This document shows positions 39,164-47,241 of a stretch of DNA of 64,000 nt, one piece after another; position 1 is the first letter of the stretch, and every line of letters begins with the position of its first letter. The position numbers were made by a program, and so were the translations under genes. Where the stretch lies: the NCBI RefSeq assembly GCF_011927905.1, contig NZ_JAATJL010000001.1, forward strand, positions 2,170,001-2,234,000, read 5' to 3'. Below the pieces are notes generated by a model. That model had not been told where the DNA came from, searched no databases, and was given only the letters and a program-made list of their open reading frames with translations. The DNA is from Arthrobacter pigmenti (GTDB lineage: Bacteria; Actinomycetota; Actinomycetes; Actinomycetales; Micrococcaceae).

Positions 39164-40177
39164 TCAGGCGTCGGCGATCGCCTGGTTCAGGGCATCGGCG
39201 CTTGAGTGGAGATGCCTCAGCATTCGGCGCGCGTTGTCCGGCCCATCCTCGGAGAGTCTTTCGGCGGGCAGCAGCCTAACGGCACCCAGGCTCGAGAGCG
39301 GGAGCCCGATACCTCGCCAGGGACGCAGCAGCGTCTCCGTCGTGTCCTGAACCTTCACCGGCCGCTGCACCGGCACGGGAAGAGCTGCCCAGAACTGCCG
39401 GCCGCCCTCAACGAGTTCAGCGATCGCTTCCCAGTCCTGACCGGTTGCCCCGGCTACGGGCACTGCAAAGCCGACCTTCGGCGTCCGCGTCAGAACCTGC
39501 AGCGCTTCGGTCTCACGGAAGGAAAGGACGACGACGGCGGCACCGGCTTCCTGGGCGGCCTCAGCAACCGCTGTCCAGGCTTCGATGACCTCGTGCTGGG
39601 GTATGGCACGGAGGGTGCGGTAGCCGCTCGCCGTGGGGATGGCACCGCCAAGCACGTCAGCAATCTCGGGCTCATCCAACTGCACGGTCAATTCCGTGGC
39701 CGGGTTCGCCGCTGCAGTGCGTCGCACCAGGGAGACGACGCCGTCCACCAGGGCATCACGGATGTCTCTACGGGCCCCATGGTCAAGGAGCGCCCGCTCG
39801 CCGTTATGAAGGTACAGATTAGCGGCCATGGAAAGCGGTCCACGGCAGGAAATCTTGAACCCTGCAGTAGGGTCCGCTTCCGCGCCGACCAGGTCCGCGA
39901 GAACGTTCAGATCGGTGGACAGGGCTGAAGCCGCACGGCGGAGGTCCTGTCCCGGCCGATCGACCAGGCGCCAGCCGTGAGGTTGCAGGTCGACGGGAAG
40001 CTCGCTCAGCAGCGCGGCCGTCCGGCCAACCTCGTCGCTGCCGGCTCCCCGCTGCGGCAACGAGGGAAGGAACGGCAGGTTCGGACTCCCAAGCTCTCCA
40101 CGGATGGTGCGGATCGCTTCGGCCGGATCCTGGCCCGGCCAGTCACCGGCCGCGGTGACTGTCACGGCATCAGGCAT
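39164..40177 (-). CDS. MetE C-terminal-like protein, probably not a canonical methionine synthase
   Basis: A 337-residue protein, about the size of the catalytic half of cobalamin-independent methionine synthase, and the type annotated as methionine synthase next to mnmA in actinobacteria (compare Rv3015c). Family-like segments are FKISCRGPLSMAANLYLH near 108, ELTVQLDEPEIADVLGG near 160 and SSLGAVRLLPAERLSEDG near the end. MetE needs a zinc held by an HxC motif and a late cysteine. Here the equivalent strand reads VVVLSFRETEA, and only one cysteine is visible in the whole protein. The function is therefore uncertain. It overlaps the chorismate mutase gene by 8 nt. Confidence 0.72.
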   Translation of the reverse strand: MPDAVTVTAAGDWPGQDPAEAIRTIRGELGSPNLPFLPSLPQRGAGSDEVGRTAALLSELPVDLQPHGWRLVDRPGQDLRRAASALSTDLNVLADLVGAEADPTAGFKISCRGPLSMAANLYLHNGERALLDHGARRDIRDALVDGVVSLVRRTAAANPATELTVQLDEPEIADVLGGAIPTASGYRTLRAIPQHEVIEAWTAVAEAAQEAGAAVVVLSFRETEALQVLTRTPKVGFAVPVAGATGQDWEAIAELVEGGRQFWAALPVPVQRPVKVQDTTETLLRPWRGIGLPLSSLGAVRLLPAERLSEDGPDNARRMLRHLHSSADALNQAIADA

Positions 40178-40532
40178 CGCGCGATGAATGGTTCTCTGAG
40201 ATATCCTGATGGTGCCTGATGACCTCGGAGATGATGAAGTTCAGGAACTTCTCCGCGAACGCGGGGTCGAGGTGTGCTTCCTCGGCGAGCGCACGCAACC
40301 TGGATATCTGCGCAGCCTCGCGTGCCGGATCTGCGGGAGGCAACTGGTGGTCGGCCTTCAGGTGCCCAACGCGCTGGGTGGCCTTGAACCGTTCGGCGAG
40401 CAGGTACACCAGGGTTGCGTCGATGTTGTCAATGCTGCCGCGGACCGCGAGCAACTCCTCCATGACTGCTGGATCGACCTCGCCGGCAAGGGAGCTCGCG
40501 GCGGGGTCGAAGTCCCGGTTGTTATCTGTCAT
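40170..40532 (-). CDS. Chorismate mutase (AroQ type)
   Basis: A 120-residue all-helical protein that would convert chorismate to prephenate for phenylalanine and tyrosine synthesis. The AroQ pattern is visible: ELLAVRGSIDNIDATLVYLL near 28-47 (R and D in helix 1), AERFKATQRVGHLKA near 48-62 (active-site K), and NFIISEVIRHHQ near the end. An acidic amino extension of about 25 residues precedes it. It is positioned directly upstream of the MetE-like gene with overlapping frames. Confidence 0.88.
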   Translation of the reverse strand: MTDNNRDFDPAASSLAGEVDPAVMEELLAVRGSIDNIDATLVYLLAERFKATQRVGHLKADHQLPPADPAREAAQISRLRALAEEAHLDPAFAEKFLNFIISEVIRHHQDISENHSSRDA

Positions 40533-40586
40533 GTTTCCAGTTAAGCAGAAACCCTCAGGCTGCAGCGCATTGTGTCCGGGAAGGCG

Positions 40587-41723
40587 TCAGCGGGTGGCGA
40601 GGTCCGGCCGCTCAAGCGAGCGGGCCGAGTCCAGGGTAGCTTGGCCCAACACGCGCGTGCCCTGGTAGATCACGACGGTCTGGCCTGGGGCGACGCCGCG
40701 CATCGGTTCGATAAGGCGGACAGTCAGGCTCTGGCGCCCGTCGTCGTCGTGCTCCACCCACGCCTTCGCGTCGACAGGGTCGCCGTGCGCCCGCACCTGG
40801 GCCATGCATTCGAATTCCTCGCCGGTTTCGACGGCGGGAATCGGCTCTCCTGCCCAGGAGACCTTGATTCCGCGCAGCTCGTCAACGGCAAGCATCCGTT
40901 CGGGACCGACCACCACGGTGTTCTCCTTGGGCCGGATCTCCAGCACAAAACGGGGCTTGCCGTCCGGGGCGGGACGTCCCAGCTTAAGACCCTTGCGCTG
41001 GCCGACGGTGAAGGCGTTGGCGCCCGGATGCGTCCCGATTCTCTCGCCGTCCACATCGACGATGTCGCCCTCGGTCAGTTCAATACGCTCCTCGAGCCAG
41101 CCGCGGGTGTCGCCGTCGGGAATGAAGCAGATGTCGTGGCTGTCCGGCTTGTTGGCGACCGAAAGCCCGCGCCGCTCGGCCTCCGCGCGGACCTCTGCCT
41201 TGGAGGGTGTGTCGGCGAGCGGAAACATGGAGTGCCTGAGCTGTTCGTGGGTCAGGACGCCCAGTACATAGGACTGGTCCTTCGCCCAGTCCGCCGCGCG
41301 GTGCAGTTCCCGGCTGCCGTCGGCGTTCTCGATGACCTTCGCGTAGTGCCCGGTGCAGACGGCGTCGAAACCGAGCGCGAGCGCCTTTTCCAGCAGCGCG
41401 GCGAACTTGATGCGCTCGTTGCAGCGCATGCAGGGGTTGGGAGTGCGCCCGGCAGCGTACTCGGCGATGAAGTCATCCACGACGTCTTCCTTGAACCGTT
41501 CCGAGAAGTCCCAGACGTAGTACGGGATGCCGAGGATGTCGCAGGCCCGCCAGGCATCGCGGCTGTCTTCGATGGTGCAGCAGCCGCGACTGCCGGTTCG
41601 CAGCGTTCCGGGCATACGGGAGAGCGCCAGGTGGACGCCGACGACGTCGTGCCCCGCCTCAACTGCACGGGCGGCGGCGACGGCCGAGTCCACTCCGCCG
41701 CTCATTGCTGCGAGTACTCTCAT
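40587..41723 (-). CDS. mnmA: tRNA 2-thiouridylase MnmA
   Basis: Adds sulfur to uridine 34 of tRNA-Lys, -Glu and -Gln. A 378-residue protein with the PP-loop [13 protein letters not shown] at 5-17. The first catalytic cysteine is in [14 protein letters not shown] (C98; C101 follows), and the second is in [14 protein letters not shown] near 199. A PUA-like carboxyl region follows. The ATG overlaps the stop of the cysteine desulfurase gene by 4 nt, coupling it to its sulfur donor. Confidence 0.97.
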   Translation of the reverse strand: MRVLAAMSGGVDSAVAAARAVEAGHDVVGVHLALSRMPGTLRTGSRGCCTIEDSRDAWRACDILGIPYYVWDFSERFKEDVVDDFIAEYAAGRTPNPCMRCNERIKFAALLEKALALGFDAVCTGHYAKVIENADGSRELHRAADWAKDQSYVLGVLTHEQLRHSMFPLADTPSKAEVRAEAERRGLSVANKPDSHDICFIPDGDTRGWLEERIELTEGDIVDVDGERIGTHPGANAFTVGQRKGLKLGRPAPDGKPRFVLEIRPKENTVVVGPERMLAVDELRGIKVSWAGEPIPAVETGEEFECMAQVRAHGDPVDAKAWVEHDDDGRQSLTVRLIEPMRGVAPGQTVVIYQGTRVLGQATLDSARSLERPDLATR

Positions 41724-42931
41724 ACGTGAAAACCTGTTCCTGCTGTCTGGATGGATGATGCGTGGCCGGACATCCCGGCCTTCCGGGCGCGCTCGTACGC
41801 TTCGGGAAGCGCTGCCACCAAGGCGTCAACGTCGGCGGGCCCGGATGTATGCCCGAGGGTAAACCGTTGTGCCCCGCGCGCTTCGGTTTCGCTCAGACCC
41901 ATCGCGAGCAGAACGTGTGATGGCCGCGGCACTCCCGCGGTGCAGGCCGAACCGGTGGAGGACTCCACGCCTGCAGCGTCCAGCAGGAACAGCAGCGAAT
42001 CGCCCTCGCAGCCCGGGAATGTGAAATGAGCATTGCCGGGCAGTCGCCCCCCACGCGGACCGCGCAGCACTGCTTCGGGGACTGCGCGTTCGACGCCGGC
42101 GATCAGCTGGTCCCGCAGCGCACCGATCCGGGCGGATTCGGCTGGGAGGTGAGCGACGACGTCGTCGGCGGCTGCTGCAAACGCCGCGATACCGGCGGTG
42201 TCGAGCGTGCCCGAACGGATATCACGCTCCTGTCCCCCGCCGTGCTGGACGGGCGTCAGCTTTACGGCTCGGCCGACCAGTAACGCACCTGCGCCGACAG
42301 GCCCGCCGATCTTGTGGCCGCTGATGGCCATGGTGGCCAGGCCCGAGTCGGCGAAGGACACCGGAACCGACCCGAAAGCCTGCACCGCGTCGGAATGGAC
42401 GGGAATGCCTTGTTCTGCGGCGGCGGTGGTGATCTCGGAAATCGGCTGAAGCGCACCCACCTCGTTGTTGGCCCACATGACGGTGACGAGGGCAATGTTC
42501 CCGGCTTCCGCATCGAGTTCGCGGCGCAGGACGTCCATCTGCACCACCCCGTCCCCGTCCACCGGAAGCCAGGTGACTTCGGCTCCCTCGTGCTGCTGCA
42601 GCCATTCGACTGTGTCCTGGACGGCGTGGTGTTCCACGGCACTGCACAGGATGCGCGTCCGGCGGGAGTCCTCGCTGCTCCGCGCCCAGTAGAGACCCTT
42701 GACCGCCAGGTTGTCCGCTTCAGTGCCGCCTGAGGTGAAAATGACCTCCGACGGATGCGCACCGGCAGCCCTCGCCAGCGTCTCCCGTGCATCTTCGACC
42801 ACCCTGCGGGCACGACGCCCCGAGCCGTGGAGCGAAGACGGGTTGCCGCTACGGCTTAGTTCTATGGTGAGTGCGGCGAGCGCGGGCGCCGAGAGGGGCG
42901 TGGTCGCCGCGTGATCAAGATACACGGGCAC
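41720..42931 (-). CDS. iscS: Cysteine desulfurase (NifS/IscS type)
   Basis: PLP enzyme releasing sulfur from cysteine as an enzyme-bound persulfide. A 403-residue protein. The start is [18 protein letters not shown], the cofactor histidine/asparagine region is [11 protein letters not shown], the PLP lysine is in [13 protein letters not shown] near 210, and the catalytic cysteine is in [15 protein letters not shown] near 333. It is upstream of and overlapping mnmA, the usual arrangement for tRNA thiolation. The promoter should be in 42932-43075. Confidence 0.95.
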   Translation of the reverse strand: MPVYLDHAATTPLSAPALAALTIELSRSGNPSSLHGSGRRARRVVEDARETLARAAGAHPSEVIFTSGGTEADNLAVKGLYWARSSEDSRRTRILCSAVEHHAVQDTVEWLQQHEGAEVTWLPVDGDGVVQMDVLRRELDAEAGNIALVTVMWANNEVGALQPISEITTAAAEQGIPVHSDAVQAFGSVPVSFADSGLATMAISGHKIGGPVGAGALLVGRAVKLTPVQHGGGQERDIRSGTLDTAGIAAFAAAADDVVAHLPAESARIGALRDQLIAGVERAVPEAVLRGPRGGRLPGNAHFTFPGCEGDSLLFLLDAAGVESSTGSACTAGVPRPSHVLLAMGLSETEARGAQRFTLGHTSGPADVDALVAALPEAYERARKAGMSGHASSIQTAGTGFHV

Positions 42932-42987
42932 CGGTCAATTCTATCGTCGCGCTCTGTTTAAGCCGAACCCAGCCATCGAGCTGGTAC

Positions 42988-43023
42988 GACACACCCTTTA
43001 TGCAGACGCATAAAGGGTGTGTC
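42988..43023. repeat. Perfect 16-bp inverted repeat with 4-nt loop between divergent genes
   Basis: The left arm 42988-43003 is exactly complementary to 43008-43023, with loop AGAC. It reads like a rho-independent terminator stem, yet it lies between two divergent start codons (42931 and 43076), where no transcript should end. It may be an operator, a leader attenuator, or a relic terminator. There is no long T-run on either side. Confidence 0.8.
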
Positions 43024-43075
43024 CTGTCATTTCGTTCGCACTGGGACCGTCAGCAACGACTGGTAGAAATGAGCT

Positions 43076-44020
43076 GTGGCTGACATTCCCCTGCACGCCG
43101 GACCTCCGGCTCCTGCCCCGGCTCCTGCTCCTGAGCTTCTGCACCCCAAGCATGCCTTCGGTACGCGCACCCTGGATTTCAGTCGTCAGATCGCGCTGAT
43201 GGCCATCATCAACCGCACGCCGGATTCCTTTTACGACGGCGGCCGCACCTTCGGCCTTGAGGCGGCTATCGCCGCGTCGCAACAGGCAGTCAACGACGGC
43301 GCCGACTGGGTTGATATCGGTGGCGCGCCTTTCGCGCCGGGGCCGGCCATACCGGCTGCCGAGGAAGCGGCCCGCATAGTTCCGGTCATCGAGGAGGTCC
43401 GTAACTTCTCCGACGTCGTCATCTCTGCTGACACCTTCCTGCCGGAGGTGGCGGAACAGGCCATCAAAGCCGGTGCCAACGTCATCAACGACACCACTGG
43501 CCTGAGGAATCGCGACCTGGCAGCGGTGATTGCCCAGACCGGGGCCCACGTAGTGATCACGCACAGCCTCGCCGAACCGCGTCAGGTTCTCGGGCGGCCA
43601 ACGTACGGGGACGTGGTTACGGAGGTCGTCGAGTTCCTGCTCCGGCAGGTGGACCGCGCTCTGAGCCTCGGTATCGGTGAGGACCGGATCCTGGTGGATC
43701 CCGGCCACGACCTCAACAAGAACACCCTTCATTCCCTCGAGATCACACGCCGCTTCAACGAGATCGCCGGCTTGGGCTATCCCGCGCTGGCGGCAGTCTC
43801 GAACAAGGACTTCATCGGTGAGACCCTGAACCTGCCCAAGCACGAACGGGTGGACGGATCCCTTGCCGCGGCGGTGATGTGCGCGATGGGCGGAGCCAGG
43901 ATTCTCCGCATGCACAACGTCGCAGCCTCCCGCTCCGCGATCAACGTCGTCGAAGCAGTAATGGGGTGGCGCGAACCGGCTTATCTGTTGCACAACATGG
44001 GGGAGGCCAACCAGCCGTGA
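43076..44020 (+). CDS. folP2: Dihydropteroate synthase-like protein, FolP2 type
   Basis: A 314-residue TIM-barrel protein with a PA-rich amino tail. It keeps the DHPS start IALMAIINRTPDSFYDGG near 40-57, ADTFLPEVAEQAIKAGANVI near 122 and VSNKDFIGETLNLP near 240. The STRPG substrate loop of true FolP is replaced by DIGGAPFAPGPA, and the carboxyl RxHD signature reads RMHNV. These changes match mycobacterial FolP2 as I recall it, which lacks measurable DHPS activity. The start is GTG at 43076. It is coupled by a GTGA overlap to a RibD-like reductase gene. Confidence 0.85.
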   Translation: MADIPLHAGPPAPAPAPAPELLHPKHAFGTRTLDFSRQIALMAIINRTPDSFYDGGRTFGLEAAIAASQQAVNDGADWVDIGGAPFAPGPAIPAAEEAARIVPVIEEVRNFSDVVISADTFLPEVAEQAIKAGANVINDTTGLRNRDLAAVIAQTGAHVVITHSLAEPRQVLGRPTYGDVVTEVVEFLLRQVDRALSLGIGEDRILVDPGHDLNKNTLHSLEITRRFNEIAGLGYPALAAVSNKDFIGETLNLPKHERVDGSLAAAVMCAMGGARILRMHNVAASRSAINVVEAVMGWREPAYLLHNMGEANQP

Positions 44021-44775
44021 TCAACCAGCTCAGCCCCTCCCCCGCGAAGGACCTCTCCGATGAGCACATCCTCGACCTCTATTCGTACCCGGACACCCGC
44101 CCGTGGGTCCGTTTCAATTTCATCGCCAGCCTGGACGGGTCCGCTTCGTACCGGGGTGTTTCAGCTCCCCTGGGTAACGACGGCGACCGCAGGCTTTTTG
44201 GGCTGATTCGCCGGCTGTGCGACGTAATCGTGGTCGGAGCCGGAACTGTCCGTGCCGAAGGCTACGCCGGCGAGCTCGTCAACGAGAAGGATTCGCGGTG
44301 GCGCCAGGAACACGGATACTCCCTCCACCCGGCACTGGCGGTGATCTCGGGGTCACTGGACCTTGATCCGAAAAGCGAACTGTTCGAGCATTCGCCGGTC
44401 CGGCCCATCATCTTCACCGCTGCCGACGCGCCGAAGGAACGGCTCGAGGCGCTGCGTGGGGTTGCCGACGTCGTTGTTTGCGGTGAAACCACAGTTGAAC
44501 CCGACCGATGCGCCGGTTGGCTCCAGGAGCGCGGACTGGGGCGCATCCTGTGTGAAGGCGGGCCGGGAGTTTTCGGGAGTTTCATCGCCGCCGACGAGGT
44601 GGACGAGCTGTGCCTGTCAGTCAGCCCGCTCCTCGCCGCCGGCCAGGGTTCGGTCCTGGCCTCACACGGGGATCACACACCACTGCGCCGCTTCACGCTC
44701 GCTTCGCTTCTGGAGGCTGACTCGGCGCTATACGGCCGCTGGGTTCGTGCGTCAGCCGAACCAGGGGACACCTAG
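44017..44775 (+). CDS. RibD C-terminal-domain reductase (pyrimidine reductase/DHFR-fold family)
   Basis: A 252-residue NADPH-dependent reductase of the DHFR superfold. Landmarks are RPWVRFNFIASLDGSASYRG near 27-46, DVIVVGAGTVRAEGYAGE near 70 and ILCEGGPGVFGSFIAADEVD near 180. It has no deaminase domain, so it is not the bifunctional RibD. Mycobacterial Rv2671 of this type can substitute for dihydrofolate reductase, which makes its coupling to a FolP2-like gene interesting. The GTG start overlaps the folP2 stop. The 3' end overlaps the convergent lipoprotein gene by 4 nt. Confidence 0.85.
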   Translation: MINQLSPSPAKDLSDEHILDLYSYPDTRPWVRFNFIASLDGSASYRGVSAPLGNDGDRRLFGLIRRLCDVIVVGAGTVRAEGYAGELVNEKDSRWRQEHGYSLHPALAVISGSLDLDPKSELFEHSPVRPIIFTAADAPKERLEALRGVADVVVCGETTVEPDRCAGWLQERGLGRILCEGGPGVFGSFIAADEVDELCLSVSPLLAAGQGSVLASHGDHTPLRRFTLASLLEADSALYGRWVRASAEPGDT

Positions 44776-45491
44776 CCCGGTGGAACCACCGAGATCCGGC
44801 TCCGGATATCGGCCACTGCCGCCGTCAGTTCGTCATTGGCAGGACAGGAAACGGTGAACGCCAGCCCGGTACCCGTAGCGTGGAAGAGCCGCAGCGAGAC
44901 GGCGCTGGCGGGTGCCTCCCCCGTTGCCTCCTGAACGTAGGTGAGGAACTCGATCGACGCCGTTGATTCACTGGGCGTCTGGCCCCACAACCAGCTCGTC
45001 GGAACCAGGTATTCGGGCAGGATGCTGGGGTCCATGAAGCGGAAGAGCGCTTCGGTGGACGCACGGTCATTCCCCTCGACCACCAAGGGCGCCTGGGCCG
45101 CCGTATAGCGCAACGACGCCGTACACCCGGCTTCGCTCACGTAGACGGACTCACCGTTGACCAACAGTTTCTCCTGGCTCCATCCGCCTGCACGCGAGAC
45201 ACCATCGGAAAACGCCACCATGTCGGCTTCCTCGATGTACCCGCCGCGTTCGAACGTCATGTCCTCGCCGATTATCTCCGCGCGCGGAATCGGCGGGAGC
45301 ACCGTGGAGTCCGCCGTCCCCGACGACTGCCCCGCCCCGGACGACGGCTCCGCCCCGGCTGACGACGCCGGGTCACTCTGCACGGGCGCGCCGGGTTCGA
45401 TCGGCACCTCAATCCGGCATCCCGCCAAGAGAGTTGCAACCGCGAACAGGACCGCGCAGCAAAGCAGCGGTCTGGACGGCCTTACCAACAC
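44772..45491 (-). CDS. Predicted lipoprotein of unknown function
   Basis: A 239-residue protein with a lipoprotein signal LLCCAVLFAVATLLAGC (lipobox cysteine near 25), a low-complexity S/A/G/P linker (about 35-65), and a compact carboxyl domain. That domain has a few conserved-looking features, such as two cysteines (SEAGCTASLRY near 120 and FTVSCPAND near 215) that could form a disulfide. I do not recognise a family. It is expected to be surface-anchored outside the membrane. Confidence 0.72.
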   Translation of the reverse strand: MLVRPSRPLLCCAVLFAVATLLAGCRIEVPIEPGAPVQSDPASSAGAEPSSGAGQSSGTADSTVLPPIPRAEIIGEDMTFERGGYIEEADMVAFSDGVSRAGGWSQEKLLVNGESVYVSEAGCTASLRYTAAQAPLVVEGNDRASTEALFRFMDPSILPEYLVPTSWLWGQTPSESTASIEFLTYVQEATGEAPASAVSLRLFHATGTGLAFTVSCPANDELTAAVADIRSRISVVPPG

Positions 45492-45574
45492 TGGTGCGTA
45501 CTTCCTGTTCTCTCGCTTGGGATCGGGATCCTCCCAATTCCCGCAACCACTCTAGCCACTGACCCGGTCACGGA

Positions 45575-45598
45575 CCCATGGGGAGCGGTCCCCATGGG
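45575..45598 (-). terminator. Hairpin after the lipid kinase gene
   Basis: A 10-bp perfect stem (45575-45584 with 45589-45598) with loop GCGG lies 4 nt beyond the lipid kinase stop on the minus strand. There is no T-run, so termination strength is uncertain. Confidence 0.55.
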
Positions 45599-45601
45599 CG
45601 G

Positions 45602-46495
45602 CTACGCGAATACTTTCAGCGCTGCGGGTACCACGGCAATGTCCACGGGAGCGTTGCCCACCGGTTCACCATCGGCGAAGAGTGTGATACCTGGGACGTC
45701 CAGTGACACGCTGGAGACAGTTTGCAGATGGACAGTTTTGAGGCCCACATGCCGGCCCGAGAAAATCAGTGGGAAAAGCGTCAGCAACTTCAGCCTCGGC
45801 ATCGGATCGACAGTCAGCAGGTCCAGGCGTCCGTCGTCGTACCGTGCACCAGGCGTGATGAGCATGCCGCCTCCGACCGAGCGCATGTTCGAGACGCACA
45901 CCAGAATCGCCTCGATGTTCGTTTCCCGTCCGTCTACCGACAACCTGTAGGTCGGCGGCCGGAAGAAGGGCAGCTCACGAAGCAGCGCGAGCACGTACTT
46001 CGCGCGGCCGCGCGGCCATGAGCATCGGTTGGCCCTCGCGTTCACGACGGCGTCCAGCCCCGCGGAACAGACTGCGGCGAACCAGACGTCCGGACTCCCC
46101 GCGGAGGTGATCCGGCCGAGGTCGATACTGCGGGGTTCCATCCGGAGGACACGCACCAGGGAGGCGGCAGCGGCCGGCGGCTTGCCGCCGGTCGGCAGTC
46201 CCAGTGAACGCGCGACGTCGTTCCCCGTACCCGCAGGAACAATCGCAAGGGGTACCGCAGTGCCCGCGAGCGCGTTGATACCGATATGAACCATGCCGTC
46301 GCCGCCCACCACAACAAGTGCTTCGGGATTCCTAGCGAGCGCAGAAGCGAGCTGTGGGCGGAGACCGACCGGATTGTCCACCTGAACGAGGTTCACGTCG
46401 TGCCCTGCGGCCCGCAAAGCGTGCACAACTTCAGGGGAAGCACGCGCACCCGCCCCGTTACCCGCACGGGGGTTGACTGCCACAACAAGCCTCAC
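45602..46495 (-). CDS. Diacylglycerol/lipid kinase family protein (YegS/LCB5 type)
   Basis: A 297-residue kinase that would phosphorylate diacylglycerol or a related lipid. The nucleotide-binding GGDG motif is in LVVVGGDGMVHIGINALAG near 60-78, followed by PLAIVPAGTGNDVARSLGLP near 82-101. The carboxyl beta domain has PGARYDDGRLDLL and ITLFADGEPVG. The start is GTG, overlapping the pentapeptide gene stop by 4 nt (GTGA), so expression is coupled to it. The lipid substrate cannot be read from the sequence. Confidence 0.9.
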   Translation of the reverse strand: MRLVVAVNPRAGNGAGARASPEVVHALRAAGHDVNLVQVDNPVGLRPQLASALARNPEALVVVGGDGMVHIGINALAGTAVPLAIVPAGTGNDVARSLGLPTGGKPPAAAASLVRVLRMEPRSIDLGRITSAGSPDVWFAAVCSAGLDAVVNARANRCSWPRGRAKYVLALLRELPFFRPPTYRLSVDGRETNIEAILVCVSNMRSVGGGMLITPGARYDDGRLDLLTVDPMPRLKLLTLFPLIFSGRHVGLKTVHLQTVSSVSLDVPGITLFADGEPVGNAPVDIAVVPAALKVFA

Positions 46496-47079
46496 CGGAT
46501 AACCGCCCCATAGGCCTCGGCCACGCTCAGTGCCTGGCCTGCATCGATGACGGCGCCGTACACGTTGAAGTTCTCGGCATCGATTCCGTCCAGCGCGCTG
46601 CCGCGCAGGTCAGCGTCGCGCAACCGTGAGCCATTCCAGACGACGCTGGACAGCCGGCAGTCCCGCAGCCGCACGCGCCGCAGGTCGGCCCCCGTGAGAT
46701 CCGCTTCCGTGAGGTTCACCTCCGAGAATGCCCCGCCCTGAAGGTCGGCGTTCTGTAGTGATACGAAGGACCAGTTGCCGCCTTGGACCCGGATGGGCTT
46801 CAACGAGGAGCGGATGAAAGTGCTTCCGGTGACCTTGCAGCCCTCGAACGCGGCGTCGAACAAGTTGCAGTTCTCAAAGCGGCAATTATCAAACGCGCTG
46901 TTCGCGTGAGCTGACACGTTGAATTTCACATTGCGGAAGACGCAACCGCTGAAGATAGTCCCTTCGCTGCGCAACTCGGTGAAGTCACAGTCCACAAAGT
47001 GAATCCCGCTGTAATCTTCCCGCTCAAGCTGCCTTCCGTACCAGTCCAGTCCGCCCTGCACACCCTCGTTGATCGCCAT
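46492..47079 (-). CDS. Pentapeptide-repeat protein
   Basis: A 195-residue protein. Repeated five-residue turns such as ADLQG, ADLTG, ADLRR and ADLRG in two tracts (about 25-95 and 115-165) form a right-handed beta helix. Such proteins can mimic DNA and protect gyrase (Qnr/MfpA), but most have unknown roles. I chose the ATG at 47079 (MAINEGVQGGLDWYG). The open frame upstream runs through a non-repeat region and over the operator-like repeats. The stop overlaps the lipid kinase start. Confidence 0.82.
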   Translation of the reverse strand: MAINEGVQGGLDWYGRQLEREDYSGIHFVDCDFTELRSEGTIFSGCVFRNVKFNVSAHANSAFDNCRFENCNLFDAAFEGCKVTGSTFIRSSLKPIRVQGGNWSFVSLQNADLQGGAFSEVNLTEADLTGADLRRVRLRDCRLSSVVWNGSRLRDADLRGSALDGIDAENFNVYGAVIDAGQALSVAEAYGAVIR

Positions 47080-47141
47080 GACCCTGATGCTAGCGCCACC
47101 CACCGACATCCAATCCTCGCTGGCCCTCGGGGCCCTCGGCC

Positions 47142-47179
47142 GGTGAGCGCACCATTTGCCGGAGGTGAGCGCACCGTTT
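47142..47179. promoter_or_regulatory. Twin direct repeats GGTGAGCGCACC, candidate operator
   Basis: GGTGAGCGCACCATTT at 47142-47157 and GGTGAGCGCACCGTTT at 47164-47179 are 16-nt copies with one difference. Each is itself an inverted repeat (GGTG-N4-CACC). The centres are 22 bp apart, about two helical turns. They lie in the 162-nt gap between the divergent pentapeptide (start 47079) and J-domain (start 47242) genes. Confidence 0.6.
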
Positions 47180-47241
47180 ACAGTCAAGCGCGGAAGTCCT
47201 CTCAACCCTTGGACCGCCTCCCGAACCGACGAAAGGCCTCC

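Noticed and set aside
40572..41729. 385-residue plus-strand open frame
   Set aside because: It mirrors mnmA nearly end to end on the opposite strand. MnmA has all catalytic motifs.
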